Shown: one piece after another, positions 1 to 9,855 of the stretch
Layout: every line of letters starts with the position of its first letter
Position numbering within the stretch: position 1 is the first letter of the stretch
From: Physella acuta
Lineage: Eukaryota > Mollusca > Gastropoda > Physidae
Assembly (NCBI RefSeq): GCF_028476545.1
Contig: NW_026732660.1
Coordinates: forward strand, 1-64,000
Direction: 5' to 3'
Length of the DNA: 64,000 nt
Made by a program: the position numbers and the translations under genes
Notes under the pieces: model-generated
Told to the model about the DNA's origin: nothing
Seen by the model: only the letters and a program-made list of their open reading frames with translations
Databases searched by the model: none

Positions 1-446
1 GAAGAAGTCACACCCCCACTGCTTTAAGCGTCACAACCCAAACACTTTTAGCGTCAGTAAACCTCCATGCAACTCTTTTTCAATGACCGATTCCACTCGA
101 TCTACATCTAATGCTTATTTTAGACCGCGGGCCCTCCTAATGATGTAATTAGACAGACCATCAACCACTTCAAGCATTGGCAACCTTCAAATGTTGGCAG
201 CACGTCATTGCGTTCTTCATTTTATTGCTTTCACACAACAACGGTCGTTGGTTTATTCATTCACTTCTATGCAAAAAAAGAGAGACAAATCCGCTTGAAG
301 AATGTCGCGAGTTTTTGTTTCATTTGATATTGTTGAAGAGTTTGTGAGGGATCTTTCACGTATTGAATAGCACACACATATGACATTTAACCCCCACGAC
401 TACACATACATTTACATAACATTTCTAGAAATCACTATTGCCCCCT

Positions 447-479
<33 letters not shown>

Positions 480-618
480 CTTGACAAAAACCACGAAACC
501 ACTGTCACTATGAAAATTAAGCATTTATCGCATTTGATATAAAAACAAGAAAAATTCCGAGATGTTAACCAGAACATGACCCTAGCTGATGTCGCTACTC
601 TACTTAATCCCAGGACGA
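1..618. other. Non-coding stretch with a poly-C run
   Basis: No gene is seen. A nearly pure C run lies at 441-478. It makes an artificial glycine-rich minus-strand reading frame, which I do not regard as coding. Confidence 0.6.
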
Positions 619-945
619 GCCCCACTCCGTGTTATAACCTGCAATGCTCTCCCGTGAAGAACCCCAATTCATGTAATAACCTGCTATCCTGTGAAGAACC
701 CCACGCCAAATAATAACCTGCTATCCCGCGAAGAACCTCACCTCATGTAATAACCTGCTATCCTATGAAGAACCCCAAGCCGTAAAATAACCTGCTATCC
801 TGTGAAGGGCCCCACTCCATATAATAACCTGCTATTCCATGAAGAACCCCACTCAATAACCTGCTATCCTGTGAAGAACCCCACTCCATGTAATAACCTG
901 CTATCCCGTGAAGAACCCCTCTCCATGTAATAACCTGCTACCCAT
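619..945. repeat. 37-bp minisatellite, about 9 copies
   Basis: Degenerate tandem units share the cores AATAACCTGCTATCC and GTGAAGAACCCC. Copies differ by point changes and one short deletion. No open frame of interest crosses it. Confidence 0.85.
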
Positions 946-1342
946 ACTCACGCCCCGAAGGCTGACTCTAATAACGGCGGTTAAATTTTAGGTTCAGCAC
1001 TTCAGGTCAATAACTGTTCTCAGTTGAACTTTGACATGTGACCTTTCATCTTCGACAGACAGAGGTTCCTTTTTCTCAGAACACTTTGAAGATTTTTACA
1101 TACTTCTGACTTTTAATTATGGACGCAATTTTCTTAATTATAGCAACGGAAGTCTAACTAAAATATTTTTTTTTAATTTAAAGCTATCGTAGCGGCTGAT
1201 ACAATTCTACAAATTTAAAAATATAAAAAAAGAATAAAAATGTTCCATGATTTCCAGAACCGGATTCAAAGAGTGATCGCCGAGTTAGTAACAATTAAAA
1301 CGCGTATGTCAAGACACAAGTACCACGAATTATTAAAGTCTA
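946..1342. other. Unique AT-rich DNA
   Basis: No gene, array or recognisable element is seen in this stretch. Confidence 0.5.
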
Positions 1343-1350
1343 CTGTCAGG

Positions 1351-1578
1351 CAGAGGCGTAGCGAGGGGGGGGGGGCGGGGGTTGCGGACTGCTCAGGGTG
1401 ACACCATTTAGGGGGGTGACACCAAGGCAAAAAATAGCAAAATATATAGAAAAAACTTAAGGGGGGGGGGTGCAAATCGAAAATTTGAAAGTTTGTCCCC
1501 GGGAAGGGTCGCTACGCCTCTGGGGGGTGACACCATTAAGTGCCGCACCGGGTGACACCCGACCTCGCTACGCCACTG
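1351..1578. mobile_element. hAT-like MITE, copy 1 (228 bp)
   Basis: The ends are inverted repeats: CAGAGGCGTAGCGAGG on the left and CCTCGCTACGCCACTG on the right. The element is flanked by a perfect 8-bp duplication, CTGTCAGG, at 1343-1350 and 1579-1586. An 8-bp duplication with CAG...CTG ends is typical of the hAT superfamily. There is no transposase, so it is non-autonomous. A homologous copy in opposite orientation lies at 11446-11733. Inner blocks such as GGTGACACCATTTAGG and TGCAAATCGAAAA are shared by both copies. Confidence 0.88.
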
Positions 1579-1586
1579 CTGTCAGG

Positions 1587-1970
1587 TAGAAGACTTTTGG
1601 CGTAGGAGAGACGCCACCTTATCCGGGTAATTATCCATTGCAACTAGATTTAACTATACTGACTTTGTATTGGTTTCTATAGAAGCCGTCGGGCCTACGA
1701 TAAGATTCCTCATTCCGCTAACGGAACGAATCAGTGCCGGTGTAGGTTCGCGATCCCAGATCCAATCCGTTTGATCTATGACGTAACTATTTCCGCGGAT
1801 CTGTCTTTGCAATGACCTTGACCCACAACTAATATACTCGTACTGGTCCCAGTTTCAGTGGGCCTGGATTGGACGATGTTGTGGTCAGACTACCGGACAG
1901 GCAGTCACACCGTAGGAACTAAAAGCCTGTTAGGGAAAAAAAAGTCAAATGGCTGGCAACAATGAGGGGA
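1587..1970. other. Unique flank between the MITE and the large element
   Basis: No gene or repeat is seen. The sequence ends in the 6-bp target site GATGTT (1971-1976), which is repeated on the far side of the large element at 11102-11107. Confidence 0.5.
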
Positions 1971-2065
1971 GATGTTAGTAGTATATTAGGTCCCTTTTGG
2001 GTCGCAGGCGCAGGCGCAACGGGATGGGGAGCAGGAGCAGGAGCAGGAGCAGGAGCAAAGGTTAT

Positions 2066-2386
2066 ATAGGAAAATACTCCCCGCCTGGGTGAGCCGGAGG
2101 GACAACGAGATATAGCAAAATACTCACCCGCCAGGGTGAGGTGGGTGAGCCGCAGGGACAACGAGATATAGTAAAATACTCCCTGGGGGAGCAGGAGGTA
2201 CACCGACATATAGTAAAATACTCACCCACCTGGGTGAAGGTGGGTGAGGGTGGGTGAGCCGCAGGGACAATGACATATAGTAAAATACTCACCCACCTGG
2301 GTGAGCAGGTGGGTGAGGGTGGGTGAGCCGCAGGGACAATGAGATATAGTAAAATACTCACCCACCCTAGGGTGGGTGAGCAGGTG
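2066..2386. repeat. About 60-bp minisatellite in the left terminal repeat, with self-complementary blocks
   Basis: Units contain GCAGGGACAA, GATATAGTAAAATACTCACC and runs of GGTGGGTGAG. ACTCACCCACC faces GGTGGGTGAG, so each unit can fold into a hairpin. The same array is present in the right terminal repeat at about 10690-11012. Confidence 0.8.
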
Positions 2387-2455
2387 GGGGAGTAGGTCAG
2401 TAGGTCACCACCGGTGACCTTGTGACGTAATCAGTGACCTTGTGACGTAATCAGT

Positions 2456-2720
2456 GACCTAGTTACGTAATTTTAATGAGTTTTTTAATTAGTTTGAATA
2501 TAATTAATTTGATTTTAATTAATTTTTATTAACGAGTTACGTAATTTGATTATTTGTTTGTATTTTGTTTTGTTTAATTTGTTTAATTACTTTGTTTGTA
2601 TTTTGTTTGTTTATTTTTAATTAGTTTAATTTTTTTTTTTTTTTTTTTTAATTTTAATTTTGTAATCATTGACCTAGTTACGTAATTTTAATGAGTTTTT
2701 TAATTAGTTTGAATATAATT
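2456..2720. repeat. 215-bp tandem duplication found only in the left terminal repeat
   Basis: The block beginning GACCTAGTTACGTAATTTTA occurs at 2456 and again at 2671, a spacing of 215 bp. The right terminal repeat has this block once. The length difference between the two terminal repeats (1461 against 1246 bp) is exactly this 215 bp. Confidence 0.85.
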
Positions 2721-3518
2721 TTTAAATTTTAATTAATTTTTATAATTAGTTTGAATTTAATTACTTTGTTTACTTTTTAATTATTTTTATTTTGTTTTTT
2801 AAATTTTATAGTTGTTTATTTATTTTGTTTTGTAATTTGTATTGACGAGTTACGTAATTGGATTATTTTGTTTATTTTAAATTTTAAATTTTGTTTTTTA
2901 AATTTTAATTATTTTTATAATTAGTTTGAAATTTAATTTAATTAATTTGATTTTAATTACTTTGATTAATTTATTTATTTGATATATTTCTTTTCTTTGT
3001 TGTTTAATTTGTTGGTTTGATTATTTGAATGTATGTATGTTTAATAGTAAACGGAGAGGGATGGTCAGGGATTGTGAGGGATGATCGGGGTTGAGGGTAG
3101 GGGTGTGCTATCATGTACTAGAACAGTCTTTGTATAACATTCATTTATCCGCGGCTAATCGTTATCAACACCTGGTACTTATCGATTCACCAGTTTCTCT
3201 CGACTACAAACATCCATTTAACCACATCTGTTACTTAGCGATCCGCAATCCTTTGTTTTTGTCAAACAACGGGCGCGTTCATATCGATCGCACCCACGGA
3301 CCATCACACCTAATTAATTTGGTCACGCCTCGTGGGTTTATGTGTTGTTCACTAAAGCGAACACAGCAGGGGGTATGGTAATTAACGCGAAGCCAGCGTT
3401 AAGTGTGGGAACACCTGTTACCACGTTAATCGATTTTTCCCCCGGTTGGGTCCCGTGCTTTTCACTAACAGTTATACGGACAGTATCATAGGTTTTTTGT
3501 TTTCACCTAGGCAATGTT

Positions 3519-4168
3519 TTGTTGTTGGTTGGTGTAGAGTTTATACGAGGGTCGGTGAAGTTTTCACCGAGGTTGGTTTTGAACTCGAACCATGCATGTT
3601 TAGGAATTGCTAGGTGTAGAGTTTATACTAGGGTGGTGTGGTTTTGGTTTCACCATGGATTGGTTCAAAGTTGTTACATGTATGCTTTGGAGTTGGTAGG
3701 TTTCAAACTAGCGTCGGTGAAGTTTTCACCGAGGCAGGTTACAAAGTTGATACAGGCATGTTTTGGAAGTGTTAGGGGCCGAATCCATACTAGAGTGGGA
3801 AGGATTTTGTTTTCACCGAGTGATGTTGGTACACGGATGTTTTGGAAGGGGTTGGTGTAGAGTCTATACTACGGTCGGTGAAGTTTTCACCGAGGCGTGT
3901 TTCAAAGTTGCTACATGTATGTTTAGGAATTGTTAGGGGCAGAGTTCATACTAGGGTCGGGGGAGTTTTGATAACACCGAGCCATGTTGGTACATACATG
4001 TTCTTGGAATTGTTGGCAGCCGAGTTTATATTAGGGTCGGTGAGGTTTTCATCTAGGTAGGTTTCAAAGTTGTTACATGTATGTTTTGGAAGGGGTTGGT
4101 GGATGGTTTTTATACTAGAGTCGGTGAAGTTTTCAACGATGCAATATTATTTGTCTTTACAAGTTCGC

Positions 4169-4204
<36 letters not shown>

Positions 4205-4350
4205 AGTGTGAGTGTGTGTGAGTTCATACTCAGGTCGAGGAAGTTTTCAACAAGACAGGTTTCAAATTCGGCCCATCCATGACTTAGAGTCGGTTGGTGG
4301 CTGGTTTATACTAGGGTCGGTGAAGTTTTCACCGAGGCAGATTTCAAAGT
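3519..4350 (+). repeat. Degenerate tandem repeat (about 80 bp) with a hairpin in most units
   Basis: Units share AGTTTATACTAGGGTCGGTG, AAGTTTTCACCGAGG and TTTCAAAGTTG...ACATG. Most carry the short palindrome CGGTGAA-GTT-TTCACCG. Clear copies start near 3551, 3713, 3873 and 4317, with weaker ones between. A GT microsatellite sits at 4172-4202. Short open frames across the array follow from the repeat and are not called as genes. The array lies just inside the left terminal repeat. Confidence 0.8.
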
Positions 4351-4986
4351 TGGATGTGGATGTTTTTATTTGTATATGGAAAGATTTAAAAATTTGGATG
4401 GGAACATTGTCACTTTTGAGAGTAAATGTCAATGTGTTTAGGAAGGGGATATTCATTGGGGAGTGGTGTCTTCAAGTTATGTATCCCAGTCTGTTGGAGT
4501 GGTTTCTAGGGGGTTGTGACATTAATTGAATAAACACTTGTCTGTAAGATTGTCCTACATCCTTTGTCTGTCCAAGGAATAGTGTGGGTAGTGGTACGAT
4601 CTGTTTATCTATCGGTTGGTATTGAGCTTAGGGATGGGAGAAGGGGGAAGGGGTTGCTGACAAAGGGAAGGGGAAGGGCGAATTGTGAAAATGGTTGGGG
4701 CACCGATCAGAGCGGTAAAGGGATATTTCCAAGTCGGATCCAGTATTTTAAATGGTTCATTTTGATTCCAGTCATACATCTTATACAGGATACCGAGTTA
4801 CCTAACTTTCAGGGACAAGTAACAAAACAATAATTCACATCAAAAATTAAAAAAAAAAAAAGACCGTTTATATCATAAGTTTTTATTGAATAAATACAAC
4901 CCCATCAGCATACCGTCATGGTTCTGTCTTATTTACATATTTACAGTAAAGTCTCGTTAAAGTCACGGTTGGTAAACTAAAAGGAG
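4351..4986. other. Spacer inside the Polinton-like element with a two-way poly(A) signal
   Basis: No gene is seen. TTTATTGAATAAA at 4882-4894 gives an AATAAA on each strand. The minus-strand one lies about 100 bp past the polymerase stop and is a likely polyadenylation signal for that gene. An A-run lies near 4849-4861. Confidence 0.55.
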
Positions 4987-7900
4987 TTATATGTCTAGGG
5001 GAGATGTTGTCACATTGTCTGCGTCTACTCGTCTTTTAATGTAAAAGTAAGAAAGTGAGTTTCTGTGTTGGGTGTAAGTATATATCCCCGTGTTGTATGC
5101 TCTGAACCCTGTGTTTGTCCCACCACTTGGTTCCTTTGTTGTGAGGACCTGCATGAAAGATTCTTTGCCTAGTGTGTTGTGATTTTTAGATAATCCCTTG
5201 GTTGATGTTTTATTATACTCGCCAAAACAGTGGTACGTCTTGCTACATAAAGATACCATCCCATCCCCTTCATATTCTAATTTAAACAACCCCGGTGTTC
5301 TCTTTTCATAAATTTTCCTAGCCCTACACTCTAGACAATGACTATCTACCGTGCCTTTGCCGCTTATAAATTGTGGTCTATGTGAGTCGCATACTTCTGA
5401 GGGGAACCATTTGTCGTAAATGTCAAAAAACTCGTGTTCTAGTCCCGGTCTTACGGCTTTTAACAAGTCATCGGTACTTAAGGCTAAGTATAAACTGTCA
5501 GTGTCCATCTCACATAGCTGAAAGTCGGTTCTATCTATATATTTGTCTATAAAGTCATAATAAAATTCTAACATCCTAAGTTTCGCGTACTGATAAACGA
5601 AAAAGCCTATCTGAAGAGGGAGATCCCAAACTATCTTCTTTTTTAACGTTTCTACTTCGTAAACATCGTCGGTAAGTTTTGTCATTTTTTTAAATCGCGG
5701 ATTATTAATACAATCCCCTATATCCTTAGCCCTACAGTAGGTCATGTCCGCATGTCGTGTTTTATCCGTCAAAGTTTTACCGTATGCCGCGTTTCCTAAC
5801 AATTTCATTGTTTCACTAGTTATCGCGTATTTGTCGTCTATGTCCCCCTTTCTTCGCGCGTCTGAAACTGTATCCCCAAATGTCTTAAAACATGCAATTG
5901 GATTATATTCAACGACTTGATAAATTTTACTGACTACCAACCCATGATTTAAATACCACTTTAAAAGGGGGGTCGCTAATAAAATTTTCTCCCCTGTAAA
6001 GCTACCGATTAAAGTCCGTCTACCGCTAGTTAATAAGTTGTTATCGATCGCGTATTGTCTCATAAACGGTCCGATGTCGTCGCGCGTAACGTCCGTATTT
6101 TTAAAAATAGGTGTCATCTCACTAAAATGTTCTCTTAAACTATCCGGTACTTTAATGTCGCATTCTATCAGACCAAAACACGAGTCGTCTAAAACAGAAT
6201 CGATGATCTGTTTTTCAGTCAGGGGCCATTTCTTACCATAGGTCGGTGTCGGTGTCTTTTGTGATTTGTCAATAGAGTTTAAATAGTCTTTAATAGTTGG
6301 GTTCATTTTTTTCTGGTTCCCCCACTCACATTCCCACATTTCTACGACTTTAACGTCAACAGTCTCGGTAAGGTACTTCGTAATTTCGTTTGTCTTTTTA
6401 AATAACTCTGTCAAGGGTCTGTTACTAATGGGGTTTACTGTTCTGTCTTTAGTTAAAGGGCAGTCAGGGTGTCCATGAAAGAGGCAGCCATGGAACTGAT
6501 AAACGGTTCGACTGTTCGCGTCCCACCCGTCTACTCTTATATGGCGTGATCCTAAGCTAACTTCACCCCCGTTAAATGCCGTTTTTAAAGTTACCCCCTT
6601 TGTTTTTGAAACCCACGATAACCACTGAAAAGCCTGTTCCCCGTAATGATTCGTTTTACGCGGTCTAAACCCCTCCTCACTATTTCTAATAATCGGAAAT
6701 CCCGTCGGCATTTTTTGCATTAAAGACCATAAATAAAGCGCGTTCGCATCGTACCCCTTAATTGCCTGTACCACCTTTTTACTATTCCCCCTAATGAACG
6801 TTTCACCCTTTTCGTGATGTCTATGAAAAATAATGGAGGGGCCCCCTACGATATTATTTCGGATTGTTTTATGTAACTCTGATTCGCGCTCGGAACACAA
6901 AGAAAAAGAAACGTTTTCGGGAAGTGTTTTGAATAAGTATTTTAAGGTTACCCCCGGGACAGAAATCGCGTCTTTAAAAATATCAACCCCTAAATTTTTG
7001 TAAAAATTAGTTTGCTGCTCGAGCGCTTCGATAAACGGTTTTACATCGATATTGTTATACCAAATAAGATAATCTTTAAACGTTTGCATCCCCTTCTCTA
7101 CCCAAATTTGGCTACACGTCGCGTACTCCTCGTCTGAAATGTTACAATTTTTTAATGATGAAAAAAAGGCCGAATGCGGAGGTAAAGACGTTTCATCTAA
7201 GACGGCTAAATTTTTGACATATTCGTACGGAAAAAATCCCTTGGTCTCTTTAACATTATATGCGGCGAGGTATTTACTATAACTAAACCCCGGTGCTAGA
7301 TAATTAACTATATCTAAGAACTTTAATTTATTTGTCGATATACACATAAAATTATTATTTCTTTTAACTACATATTTAAACGGTGTTTGTTTATCTTCTA
7401 CGTCGTCTTCATCATCGTTACAACTAGATCTAGGTCCCTCCTCTAACCCCTCTTCTGTGTTTGAATAAGCTAAAAAGTACTGAATAAAATACGGCTTAAC
7501 GAGATTTATATCATATTTTCCTGAATTAAACCCTATAACCGGCATTTGTCGCAAATACTCGTCTAATCTACCGCTAAGAAACCTATCAAACCCTTTGTCG
7601 TTCGACTTATTATCACTACCCCTAGCTTTAGGTGGAAATAACTTCCTGATTTGCTTAAAAACAGGCTCGAACTGTTTTTTCAAAATTCCATAAGCTGCCT
7701 CGGCGATTATGTGGAGTCTGTCAATAACTCTAGTCACTAATTCTTGAGGGTCACCAGTCGAAATAAAACAGATGGGTTCGACGAACCCATCTACGTTTGA
7801 GGCGACAGAGCAAGACAAAGGCACGTGTTTGGCTACGCTTTTTGTAACTCTACCTAACGGGGGTAACTCGGTATGGTCGAAATAGCATTCAAAATCGTAA

Positions 7901-9108
7901 GTTGCTCGGAAGGGATAAACAAAGTTACTATTTACAACTACCCCATAGGACGCTAAAAACTCCCAGATTGTTTGGTGTGTCTGATAAACCCCTCCCTTAT
8001 ACCTATCTACGGGTTTCCCCCCATTACACCCTTTCACGTGTCTGTTCAATTGTTTAACGGTGGGCCATAATTTGTTACACATAGAACACGCGAAAGAGTG
8101 ACCCGCCCCACCTATATTATTAATGTACATAAACTGATTTTGAAAAAATAAAAGATACACAGTCTCCCTAAACCTATCACTACTTCTAAGTTTCGGAGAA
8201 AGGCTCTGGTTTTCATCAAATTCAAAAATCTCAATATTTACACTAAAACAGGACTCTAAGAGGGGAATTTCGACCAACCTAACCCCGCTAAAATTATCCA
8301 AGGTCCCGAGACCTTGGTGCGCTTGCCACTGTTTCGCGAGATTTAATGTTGGAATTCTAAGATTTTTTAAGGATGCTCCTAAATGTGTGGCTAAACATCT
8401 AAAAAAGGAGAAATTATCTGTGTAGGGTTTGGAATGGGAGTCCTTTTGTAACATGTTAATGGCGTGATTATGTTTAATAAAGTCAGGAATGTCTGTAAGA
8501 AGGCATGTGGGTGAAGCTTTGTCTGTGGTCGTGTGTAAGTCTACTGCATCTCCCCTAAGGTCGTCTACAGTGGTGTGTGAATTAAGGTTACTGTCATTGC
8601 TAGTCTTTACGCGTTTGTTGTTTGCTATGTCGTCATACGTCGTATGTCGTTTTAAGGAGTTAGTGTTGGTCGCGGTACGAGCTGTTTGGCTCGCTGTTGG
8701 GAGTTGGACAGTATGTGTGTCGGTCACTAATGTGGGTTGGTGTGTTTGTCTGTTGGTTACTGATGGGGTGTCGGTCGGTATAGTTTGGTTGTTGTGTGCT
8801 GTCTTATAGTGGGTTGTTAAATTGTCTCGGCGTGTAAATACTTTCCCGCATGTTGTGCAGGGATGTCTTCCTCGAGCATGTGCCGTCTCTTGATGTCTTA
8901 TGAAATGTTGATTACGGTTGAAGACCTGCTCGCAGATCTCGCATGTGAAACGCCTCATGGCTGGGTGGCTGCTTGTTTGGGCGGCTTCCATTATTGACGA
9001 AGTGTCTAGTGTGTGGATCAGATGGGTGCTTGGGTAGGTCGCTGGCTGTAGAATAAAAATAAAGTTTAAAGTAATTACATAAAATAAAATGCATGAAATA
9101 AAATACAT
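4987..9108 (-). CDS. Protein-primed family B DNA polymerase of the Polinton-like element
   Basis: The frame is 1373 residues long and looks whole. Two C2H2 zinc fingers lie near residues 54-77 and 82-104, and a third finger-like CxxC...H motif near 338-362. The proofreading domain shows DFE at 405-407 and GFNSGKYDINL around 523-535. The polymerase core shows YDANALYL (786-793, motif A), LLGNAAYGK (around N1106, motif B) and MDTDSLY (DTDS at 1202-1205, motif C). Between motifs A and B is a block with GGEVSLG, VDGWD and FHGCLFHGHPDC (around 848-885) that resembles Vsr-type nucleases. Such polymerases copy linear DNA from a protein primer and are typical of Polintons. ATG codon 40 at 8991 follows a splice-acceptor-like CTACAG, so it may be the real start and the first 39 codons leader. 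It is the only gene visible in the element. Confidence 0.92.
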   Translation of the reverse strand: MYFISCILFYVITLNFIFILQPATYPSTHLIHTLDTSSIMEAAQTSSHPAMRRFTCEICEQVFNRNQHFIRHQETAHARGRHPCTTCGKVFTRRDNLTTHYKTAHNNQTIPTDTPSVTNRQTHQPTLVTDTHTVQLPTASQTARTATNTNSLKRHTTYDDIANNKRVKTSNDSNLNSHTTVDDLRGDAVDLHTTTDKASPTCLLTDIPDFIKHNHAINMLQKDSHSKPYTDNFSFFRCLATHLGASLKNLRIPTLNLAKQWQAHQGLGTLDNFSGVRLVEIPLLESCFSVNIEIFEFDENQSLSPKLRSSDRFRETVYLLFFQNQFMYINNIGGAGHSFACSMCNKLWPTVKQLNRHVKGCNGGKPVDRYKGGVYQTHQTIWEFLASYGVVVNSNFVYPFRATYDFECYFDHTELPPLGRVTKSVAKHVPLSCSVASNVDGFVEPICFISTGDPQELVTRVIDRLHIIAEAAYGILKKQFEPVFKQIRKLFPPKARGSDNKSNDKGFDRFLSGRLDEYLRQMPVIGFNSGKYDINLVKPYFIQYFLAYSNTEEGLEEGPRSSCNDDEDDVEDKQTPFKYVVKRNNNFMCISTNKLKFLDIVNYLAPGFSYSKYLAAYNVKETKGFFPYEYVKNLAVLDETSLPPHSAFFSSLKNCNISDEEYATCSQIWVEKGMQTFKDYLIWYNNIDVKPFIEALEQQTNFYKNLGVDIFKDAISVPGVTLKYLFKTLPENVSFSLCSERESELHKTIRNNIVGGPSIIFHRHHEKGETFIRGNSKKVVQAIKGYDANALYLWSLMQKMPTGFPIIRNSEEGFRPRKTNHYGEQAFQWLSWVSKTKGVTLKTAFNGGEVSLGSRHIRVDGWDANSRTVYQFHGCLFHGHPDCPLTKDRTVNPISNRPLTELFKKTNEITKYLTETVDVKVVEMWECEWGNQKKMNPTIKDYLNSIDKSQKTPTPTYGKKWPLTEKQIIDSVLDDSCFGLIECDIKVPDSLREHFSEMTPIFKNTDVTRDDIGPFMRQYAIDNNLLTSGRRTLIGSFTGEKILLATPLLKWYLNHGLVVSKIYQVVEYNPIACFKTFGDTVSDARRKGDIDDKYAITSETMKLLGNAAYGKTLTDKTRHADMTYCRAKDIGDCINNPRFKKMTKLTDDVYEVETLKKKIVWDLPLQIGFFVYQYAKLRMLEFYYDFIDKYIDRTDFQLCEMDTDSLYLALSTDDLLKAVRPGLEHEFFDIYDKWFPSEVCDSHRPQFISGKGTVDSHCLECRARKIYEKRTPGLFKLEYEGDGMVSLCSKTYHCFGEYNKTSTKGLSKNHNTLGKESFMQVLTTKEPSGGTNTGFRAYNTGIYTYTQHRNSLSYFYIKRRVDADNVTTSPLDI

Positions 9109-9137
9109 ACTTAAAACTAAATTGAAAATGAATGTAC
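9046..9137 (-). other. Possible 92-bp leader intron of the polymerase gene
   Basis: Read on the minus strand, CCCGTAG|GTACATT starts at 9137 and TTTTTATTCTACAG ends at 9046. This is a GT...AG pair with a T-rich stretch before the acceptor. The first ATG after it in the polymerase frame is at 8991, in a good context before the zinc fingers. This rests on consensus matching only, with no transcript evidence. Confidence 0.45.
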
Positions 9138-9169
9138 CTACGGGTTTGAACGTCTAAGCTGAACGTCAA

Positions 9170-9855
9170 ATTAGCTGTATGTGGAGATCCGAAGTGGTGT
9201 AGTTGGTTGTAACTGGAACGTTTGGTTCAGTGGAGGCCTCAGGGCTGGGTGGGTAGCTCACTGGTTGTCTTGTTGGGTCGATTGTACACTAAAAAGGAAT
9301 ACATGTGACTACTTATTTAGATACATATTTATTTAAAGGGTATTTTAATGGGGTTAGTTCCCTTAAAACAATACGTACTATTAACCTTACCTCGGTGTAC
9401 GATACAAAGTAAATACATGGGCGTACTTATTTAATAAGATTTGATTTTAATAGGGTTAGCGCCCATAAACAAAAGTAATATTAACCTTACCTTTAATAGA
9501 ATAAACACGCACAAAAGATGTGGTCCGTGTAGGGTTAGGTAGATGTGATGCTTGGTAAAGCTGGCGTGGGTTTAGTCTCAGGAGTCAACAGAGGTCTCAT
9601 CCAGGATAAGTCGCGGTGACGCTTGATTTGAAGTCCGAAGTCGAAGTGTTTAGAACACAATTTTCGCGGTCATTTATATGATTGCTCAACCTAATTACAC
9701 CACCAGCTGTCGCACAACAGCTGTTGCATAATGACCTACGTACTTCGCGGAGCTAACAAAGCGATCGGTAAAATCGATTAACGTGGTAACAGGTGTTCCC
9801 ACACTTAACGCTGGCTTCGCGGATAGACACTTAGCGAGCTAACAAAGCGATCGGT
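9170..9855 (-). promoter_or_regulatory. Upstream region of the polymerase gene, with two internal direct repeats
   Basis: No gene is seen. Two related 80-95 bp units lie at 9299-9392 and 9412-9492. On the minus strand each begins AGGTAAGGTTAAT, a strong splice-donor match. A second pair with a period of 88 bp (AGCTAACAAAGCGATCGGTA at about 9751 and 9839) runs into the right terminal repeat. The promoter probably lies here, but I see no clear TATA box. Confidence 0.4.

Larger units (their letters stand above)
1977..3437 (+). repeat. Left terminal inverted repeat of the Polinton-like element
   Basis: It matches the reverse complement of 9856-11101 almost base for base, but is 215 bp longer. 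From the outer end inward it holds an AGCAGG short tandem run (2030-2057), a minisatellite built from GGTGGGTGAG blocks (about 2066-2386), a very AT-rich stretch with TTACGTAA motifs, and a less AT-rich block (3060-3437). The extra 215 bp is a tandem copy of an internal segment; see the entry at 2456-2720. Confidence 0.9.

Noticed and set aside
3091-3381. 96-codon open frame in the left terminal repeat, repeated at 9912-10202 in the right one
   Set aside because: The two frames match because the terminal repeats match, which is not independent evidence of coding. The frame opens with TTG rather than ATG and shows no known domain.
8489-8809. 106-codon frame on the plus strand
   Set aside because: It lies antisense within the polymerase gene and has no recognisable features.
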